A stretch of 64,000 nucleotides of DNA from Panax quinquefolius (Eukaryota > Streptophyta > Magnoliopsida > Apiales > Araliaceae). The first letter of the stretch is position 1. The number at the start of each line of letters is the position of its first letter. Below the pieces are notes generated by a model. The model was not told where the DNA came from and did not search any database. It saw nothing but the letters and a program-made list of their open reading frames with translations. The position numbers were made by a program, and so were the translations under genes. Positions 57,233-64,000 of the stretch are shown here, piece by piece. The stretch lies in the NCBI GenBank assembly GCA_020205615.1, contig CM035160.1, positions 6,674,437 through 6,738,436 on the forward strand. Direction: 5' to 3'.

Positions 57233-58048
57233 CTAATACACAAATATTATTAGATAGGTTGACTTATTCATTATCAATTTAACTATAGGATTTTTTTTAA
57301 TTATATGTAGACAATTTTTAACATGTCAAGTATAAAACAGAATAAGAAGCTTTAACATTCAAAAATTAAAAATCATGCCAAATAAGTTTTGAGTATTGTT
57401 ACGAGTAAATGTGAGCCCTGTGAGAAGTAATTCAGATACAAGCTTAAGGAAAGCGTTGGATGAGTTTGTGTTCTTGTCACCTAAGAAATATGGGGAATAA
57501 AACAAAAATCATTCCTTGTAGAGCTCGACAAGAAGAACCAAATGACCGTGACCCTAAATGAATCTATAAGATAACTATTGTAAATTCACATCTTAAATGA
57601 CTTATTCAATTGACTCAGGACAGAAATTTGTTTGGTGTCCGAGTCTTGAGATATGCTAAAAAAATTAGTAGCAAGTGCCAGCTTCTCTCCCAATAATAAT
57701 TCATTGTACTCTATAGACAGTAAATCAGTAATTTGTTTGGTGTGTGAGTCTCGAAATATGCTAAAAAAAGTTATGAGCAAGGGTCAGCTTCTCTCCCAAT
57801 AATACTCTCTGGACACTAATATGGAGTAATTCACTGTGCCCAGGCCAAGCTGAATTCACTTAACCCCATATTTGATCAGACCGTAAATATTCAGCCCAGC
57901 CTTACAGACCTAATTCCAGAAACAAACCCTATTTCTGAGGTTGGGCTGGACGGGTACCCTTGGACAAGCCTAATCATAATAAGCCCATTCAGTTCCCTCA
58001 GATCCACTAAACAAAACCCATGCTACAAAATTAAAAATGTTGGTTTTA
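57233..58048 (-). other. Upstream intron of the BRN-like gene with duplication
   Basis: The acceptor TATTAG|GGC is at its left end. A roughly 75-bp block is duplicated (57626-57701 and 57733-57806, sharing AATTTGTTTGGTGT and CAGCTTCTCTCCCAATAAT), period about 105 bp. No upstream exon of the gene is visible here. Confidence 0.55.
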
Positions 58049-60449
58049 TGACGCCCCCAAAATTAGGTATACATCACCCATCTTGGGTCGTCAGATACAT
58101 AGTACAGAATTCAAATATAACTTACTAATACAACTGTCGTGTACAATACGACAAACATAAACTGTGAGTTTGAATACAAATATTATCTACTAAAGATTAT
58201 ACAAACTCAAAAGGAGCCCTCATTACAATTATTATCACACTATTTCACAGAATAGTGAGGACTAATAATGCTATCCTCTGGACCATCACTCCGTTCCCCG
58301 ACTCGTCCCAGCTATATTCTCATTTCAAGAGAACAAATGAAAGAAAGGGTGAGCTCAACTAGCCCAAAAGAAGAAATATTATGACTAAGATAATGCAGAA
58401 TAAATTATCATTAGTCTCCAACAATGTTAAACCGATAAAATATAATAGACATCAAGTTTAACTGCAATGAACAAGCAATCCATTAAAAGAGTCAAGTAGA
58501 AAATAAAATCTACTATCTTTTATGATTTAAAAGGTTTTTCATCATCATTATCGCCGAGACTCAAATTTTAATAAATATTCCACATCATCAAATCACCCCG
58601 CAGACTACTACCAAGGATATTCTTTAGTATCACGACCACAATTATCCATACACTACGAGCCAAGAATATTTGTGTATTCATTAATGGTCATGATCATGCC
58701 AACAACCGTCCATCAATGCACTACGGGCCAATGAGAACTTTTTACCACATCATTTGTAACATTACGCCATGATTACAATCAATAATCCTCGGTCATAATC
58801 ATACCAAGCCCATCTATGCACCACAAAGCCACGATGACTTTCAACAAAATATAAACACGATGAGGATGATGACAATGATATAAGAATTCAATAAAACAAG
58901 TTCAAGAATTATTTTATCCAGAATTATTAACGCCCAAATTGTCAACATGATATCGCTTTTGTAGAGTAAAATTCAAGAATGATCGTAAGAATATTTCCAT
59001 GAAAAGATATCGGATAAAGCGCAAATATCAAAGATATTCTACTAATTTCATGGAGTATAGAAGTCAAAACTTTAACCAACCGAGTATAATAAAGAATGGA
59101 ATAAATAAGAAATCACCAAGCATGCGGATTGCAGATGTAAGTTATTCCAATGTATAATAATAACGGAACCAAAGTCGCAAAATTTGCAATCGAGGTGATG
59201 TTCCAATGTAATAATAAAGATTTTAACCAGTCCCAGTGTAAAACACACGCATGTGATGTTCCAATGTAATAATAATAAGATTTTAACCAGATCCGGTGTA
59301 AAACACATGCATGTGATGTTCCAACGGAATAATAATAAAGAGACGGAAACCAGTCCTGTAAAAAAACACACATGCATGTGATGTTCCAATGTAATAATAA
59401 AGAATGTCACCAAGATAGGTAGATCAGATATACAAAAAGTTATTCTAATGTAATAATAAGAATTGGAATAACAAAAGTTCTCTTCTTGAATACAAAAAGA
59501 ATAATATCCCTTACGAGTACAACAAATAATATTCCCTACCTTAAGAAGAAGAGAGTACTTGGATATATAAGTAGTGAAGTAAAGCGTATACTTTCTTTCT
59601 TTCTCTCTATAGTTTATCTCTCTAGAGTTTCAAAGTGAATTCAAAGAAAATAATGAATGAATGAGCTTCTATTTATAGAAAAATGGAATGCATAAGAATT
59701 AACTCATTTAATCCATTGAGATTGATTTACTTTAATATGACGACGTCCCATATTTAAAGCAAAATAAAATATAATATATTCTTCTTTTATAATCTAATAA
59801 AACGAATAACTTTATAAAAGATTTTACTACGCAAACACTACGCAGTACTATATGCAAAACACTATAATAATAAAATATAATATATTCTAATTATTATATA
59901 ATAAAACATATAGCTTTATAAAAGTATTCTATTTTATATAAAAAGATTTTACTACGCTGAGAACACTACGCATAATAGAATATAATATATTCTATTTATG
60001 TAATAACTTTATAAAAGTATTCTGCTTTTATATAAAAGATTTTTTCAGTATTATTACATTAATAATACCAACAAAACCGAAAGTGACTTATCACTTAAGC
60101 ATCAATAATTAATACCGCGCGCTACTACGCAACCACGCCAGACATCGATTTTTTAACACCGGTGTTTCAACAAATAACTGCAGTAAAACTTCCGCCGTTA
60201 TTTTCATAAAGTATTTTTGTCGCTTTCAATCCGACAATAATTCCGCTAGGGTCCAACTAATGATTGTGTCGTTGTACTAATATTCCTGTTAAAACGAATA
60301 TTCCCACCAATCGAATATTATATAACAACTTCATGTATTTTGCAAAATTTATAAATATTACCCACAACTATTATATCAATTTCACTCCATAATATTCAAA
60401 AATAATATTTATAGAAAATTCATCTTTATTCAAAAGTTGGGGGTTTACA
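58049..60449 (-). mobile_element. LTR-B, 3' LTR of element E3
   Basis: The right (minus 5') end TGTAAACCCCC adjoins a polypurine tract. The left end is TGACGCCCCCAAAATTAGG, giving 2401 bp. It is the same family as the solo LTR at 36589-39158. Left flank is TTTTA (58044-58048); the matching target site would lie beyond the window. The reversed tandem units (GATGTTCCAATGTAATAAT) are at 59110-59410. Confidence 0.85.
59110..59410 (-). repeat. LTR-B ~59-bp tandem repeat, about 5 units
   Basis: Units of ATGTTCCAATGTAATAATAA, TTTTAACCAG and TGTAAAACACA. It is the minus counterpart of 37765-38085. The ORFs here (59072-59413) are repeat artefacts. Confidence 0.8.
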
Positions 60450-60463
60450 ATCTCCCATTCTTA
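60450..60463 (-). other. Polypurine tract of E3
   Basis: The minus strand reads AAGAATGGGAGATT immediately before the LTR start; just upstream is ATTTCGAGGAGAAATTTCAT, the usual pre-PPT block of plant Gypsy elements. Confidence 0.75.
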
Positions 60464-60659
60464 TGAAATTTCTCCTCGAAATTAGGGTACGTACTTGGTA
60501 TGTCAAGAGGTAAGGATACCTTGATTTCATTTCGATTCTAACTCCAAAGTCATTTCCTCAACATCGTGGTTTCTCCACAAAACTTTGACTTGAGATATAA
60601 CCTCGGTGCGTAGAATATGTTCCTTCTTATTCAAGATTTGAACAGAACCTCTTCATACG

Positions 60660-61870
60660 CCAAATCTTCCGCTATTTCGTCCGGCCCAACTCAATAATGT
60701 GGTTCGGTTCCACATATTTACGTAACATGGATATGTGAAAACGCATGAACACGAGACATACTTGGCGGTAAAGCGAGTCTATAGCCACGCTTCCTACTCG
60801 ATCAAGGATTAAAATGGGCCGATAAATCGAGGATCGAGCTTTCCTCTTTCCAAATCTCGTAACCCCTTTCCATGGAGCAACACGTAACAACACATGATCT
60901 CCTATATCGAATTCCACGTCCTTTCGATGAAGATCAAGATAACTCTTTTGTCGATCTTGTGAGGTTTTTATACATCACGGATCGTTTGAATCTTTTCAGT
61001 AGTCATACGTACTCAACTCCGGCCCCAACAACGCTGCTTCACCCACCTCATCACAAAGATACCGAGAACAACACTTTCTTCCATACAACGCTCGAATGGA
61101 GCCATGTCAATACTTGTTTGATAACTGTTGTTGTAGGAAAACTCCACCAATGGTAAGAACTTGTCCCAACTTCCTCAAAATCAAGGACACGTAGTCTTAA
61201 TAGATCTTCAAGAGTTTGAATAGTCCTCTCCGATCGTCCGTCTGAGAGGATGATATACCGAAGCTAAATCAGAATCTGCGCTCATAGCTTTTCGCAAACT
61301 AACCCAAAATCGTGAAGTGAATCTTCGGTCTCGATCGTAAACTATGGATACCGGGCATACCATGCGCCTCTTACAATCTCGCTTTATGTACATACGAGCA
61401 AGACGCTCAAGTGTATAAGAAATGAGCGAGCGTTGGTCAATCTATCAACAATGACCCAAATCGCATCTACGCCTTGAGAAACCTTGGGAAGACCAAAGAA
61501 TTGAAATCCACGGTAATGTGCTCCCACTTCCATTCCGGAATTTCAAGTGGTTGCAATGGACCTTTTGGTACTTGATGCTCCGCCGACTCGCCGACATCGT
61601 TAGACACCTCGAGATAAACAAATAATATCTCTCTCTTCATATCGCCCCACCAAAATGTATGTCAAGATCACGATACATTTTGGTACTCCCTGTGATGGAT
61701 TGCAAACTGTGTGTTGTGCGCTCCATCATGATTTTATACTTTAAATCGTGGTCGTTAGAACACAAAGTCCGGAGTCGACTCAAGTATTCCTTCTTCATCG
61801 ATTCTTGCTTCCAAGATCGCACCTTCTTGACTTTCTTCCTCATACGCGATCACCTCCGGATCTCAGAATT
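60660..61870 (-). pseudogene. Integrase remnant of E3 (zinc-binding, core and C-terminal parts)
   Basis: Minus strand, right to left. HSLQSITGSTKMYRDLDIHF (61637-61735) corresponds to the H2C2 region HH..HPGSTKMYRDL. 61440-61620 holds WEHITVDF-like text. 61208-61393 has YDRDRRFTSRFWVSL and SVYHPL, the integrase core. 60672-60917 has FDIGDHVLLRVAPWKGVTRF and FHISMLRKYVEP, the C-terminal GPY-like end typical of Del/Tekay chromoviruses. Frames change repeatedly, so the enzyme is dead. Confidence 0.78.
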
Positions 61871-62390
61871 TGAGCAAATTTTAATTTTATCAATTAAAGT
61901 CGGTTCTACTCAGATATTTGCCATCATCACGCGGGTCCTCGAGTCTTTATCTCTATCTCCATCCTTTGCAAGTCATACAAAATGAGCCTCATACGACAAT
62001 ATTGCACTCGTGCCCGCGATATGATCTTCTACTCGATCGCGCCGCCTACCACGCTCGCTTTTCCAGATGGTATGATCATAATCTTTCAATAGCTCAAGCC
62101 AACGTCGTTGTCGCATGTTGAGTTCCTTTTGAGTGAAGAAATATTTGAGGCTTTTATGATCCGTAAAGATCTCCACTTTCTCCCCATACAAGTAATGCCT
62201 CCAAATTTTAAGTGCGAAGACAACAAATTGCTAACTCTGGTCATGAGTAGGATAATTCCTCTCATATTCTTTGAGTTGTCGTGAGGCATAAAGCTATGAC
62301 TTTCCCATGTTGCATGAGAACACATCCTAACCCTTTTGCTCAAGCATCATCAGAGATGACAAATCCTCCGAACCGTATGGTATTGTCGTA
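61870..62390 (-). pseudogene. RNase H remnant of E3
   Basis: The minus frame 62191-61973 reads [20 protein letters not shown] and [16 protein letters not shown], the conserved RNase H block of Gypsy pol with the TDHKSL aspartate present. Sequence on either side is frameshifted. Confidence 0.8.
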
Positions 62391-62394
62391 ATAG

Positions 62395-63350
62395 GTGTCA
62401 AATGAGTCTCCTCTCGAGTTCTTGAAAACTCTTCTCACATTCCTCGCTCCAACCGAAATTTGTATCTTCCGAGTCACCGAAGTTAGTGGAGTAGCGATTC
62501 GAGAAAACCCTTCACGAATCTCCGATAATAACCAAATTTAAGCCGAGAAAGCTACGTGACTTCGATCACGATTTAGGTTGCTCCCGCTTTGAATAGCTTC
62601 AATCTTTCACGGGTCAACAGATATTCCACGACTTGATACCACGCGCCCAAGGAATGCTACTTCTTCCTCGCCGTAACTCGCATTTCTTCAACTTGGCATA
62701 AAGTTTGTATTCACGGCTTTTAGAGTATCGACCTCAAGTGTTCCTCATGATTTTCACGGCTTTTGAATATATGAGGATGTCATCAATAAAGACGACCACA
62801 AAATGATCCAAATATTCCTCAATACTTGGCTCATCATATCCATGAAGGCAAAGAGGAGCATTAGTCAATCCAAAGGATACGACTAGGAATTCATAATGCC
62901 CGCATCGAGTTCTCGAAGCCGTCTTTGAATATCATCGGTTCTAATCTTCAATCGGTGATATCCGAATGAAGATCAATCTTTGAAAAGAATTTGCTCCTTA
63001 GAATCGTCAAACAGTCATCAATACGTGGCAATGGGTATCTATTTTTGATGGTAACATGATTCAACTCCCGATAATCAATACAAAGTCGATACTCCCATCT
63101 TTCTTCTTCACAAATAGAATGTAAACACCCCAAGGAGAAGTACTAGACGAATAAAGCCAATGTCTAACAATTCCTCGCAGTTGAGTCTTTAACTCCTCAA
63201 GTTCAATAGAGTCATTCGATATGGGCTTTGAAATGGGTTTTGTATCGGGTTCAAGGTCGATACAAAATTCAATTTCACACTCTGGGGTAAAGCTGAAGTT
63301 CTTCGTGGAATACGTCAGAAATTCATTAACAATAGAAATATTATTCAAAA
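62395..63350 (-). pseudogene. Reverse transcriptase remnant of E3
   Basis: Minus frames 63348-63061 ([19 protein letters not shown]) and 63133-62948 ([27 protein letters not shown]) give the RT fingers/palm start. The catalytic YMDD-equivalent region (about 62750-62850) is broken and not readable in one frame. 62395-62640 is the C-terminal part that also occurs at 4390-4640. Confidence 0.8.
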
Positions 63351-63354
63351 CTCG

Positions 63355-64000
63355 ACGTATTTTGTTTAGATCTCGTGATACGAGCTAAGAAAGCTTGACA
63401 TCCATTTTTCAATAAACGAATAGCTTTTATGGCTTGAGATGACAAAGATTGATTTTAATGGTTTGGTTGTCTTGAATTCGCATAATAGGTCTATTAGGAA
63501 TATGAAAGCTAACAACCTTACGAAAAAACAATCAATTTTGCATGATGAGTAGTTAACCAATCAATCCCTAGAATTACATCAAATGCAAGTATTTTTAATG
63601 CAATAAGATCGACAGTAATGTGTGGGTACCAACTCGAACCAAACAAGACTTATAAACCGTGGATGTAATGAAGGTTTCTCCCAACGGAGTTTTCACAGAT
63701 AAGTCAAAGTCTAATTTCTCCTGAGTCAAATTTAATCGCTGAGCGCAAGTAGAGAAATAAAAGAATGGGTAGAACCTAGATCAAATAAAGTGTAGACTTC
63801 GCTAGAGTTTATTATAAGCTTACCCGTGATGACCTCATTCGGGTTCCTTGCTTCTCCGGGAGGTCACAACAAACGCTCTCCTCAGACTACACGGCTTTGA
63901 CTTTTCCGGAACAAACTTGGTGTCTCCATCCTAGCTTGAATTTGTCTTCTATGAACGACAAAATCGAGCTAAGTGACCTTCTCTTCCACAATTATAATAT
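63355..64000 (-). pseudogene. Protease and gag zinc-knuckle remnant of E3 (continues beyond window)
   Basis: 63366-63800 parallels the protease-region sequences at 3490-4200 and 4690-5400, including VVSFHIPN-like and LNLTQEKLDF-like text. At 63935-64000 the minus strand gives YYNCGREGHLARFCRS, a CCHC knuckle of gag. The rest of gag and the 5' LTR lie outside. Confidence 0.7.

Noticed and set aside
59072..59413. 113-aa and 86-aa minus-strand ORFs
   Set aside because: Located in the LTR-B tandem array and matching no protein family.
1..64000. A new defence, biosynthetic or other multi-gene system
   Set aside because: The intact genes are unrelated plant housekeeping or signalling genes, and everything else is explained as retroelements, MITEs or simple repeats.

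Overview
The window is nuclear DNA of a flowering plant, most likely a eudicot. The evidence is spliced plant gene families (a CRIB-RhoGAP RopGAP, a 413-residue plant-type NPL4, a BRN/CELF-like RNA-binding protein), Ty3/Gypsy elements with 2.4-2.8 kb LTRs, a Tat-type element with an antisense ORF, and Stowaway-like MITEs with TA target sites. I see no prokaryotic genes, organellar block, CRISPR array, rRNA or tRNA.

Layout. 1-27119 is a nest of decayed Ty3/Gypsy retrotransposons of two LTR families, here called LTR-A and LTR-B. It includes two elements in inverted orientation, an LTR inside an LTR, and a 100-N gap at 15708-15807. The roughly 9 kb after the gap repeats the roughly 9.5 kb before it. 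27120-29705 is intergenic DNA with a cluster of nested MITEs and a foldback hairpin. 29706-33615 is NPL4 (minus strand, two exons). 33616-36588 is intergenic, with a tandem duplication and a MITE. 36589-39158 is a solo LTR-B with a perfect 5-bp target-site duplication. 39640-44947 is a complete Tat-like LTR element with target-site duplications, two tandem-repeat arrays, a pol remnant and a spliced antisense ORF.

45298-47613 is RopGAP (plus strand, four exons). 48858-49307 is a small acidic protein gene (minus). 49308-55900 is mostly AT-rich intergenic DNA with microsatellites, an AT-rich tandem array and a MITE. 56126-57232 holds the last four coding exons of a BRN/CELF-like gene (minus). 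Its 5' half (RRM1 and most of RRM2) is not in view; 58049-64000 is instead the 3' LTR and broken pol of a minus-strand LTR-B Gypsy element.

The host genes are unrelated housekeeping or signalling genes: ERAD and p97 cofactor, Rop GTPase control, and RNA processing. They do not form a pathway. Their exons are intact, with clean splice sites and no frameshifts, whereas no retroelement ORF is intact. The points most worth a second look are the repeat across the scaffold gap, the way repeat copies differ in short clustered blocks, the Tat-like element with its spliced antisense ORF, and the BRN-like gene interrupted or cut off by a Gypsy insertion. I found no convincing new molecular system.
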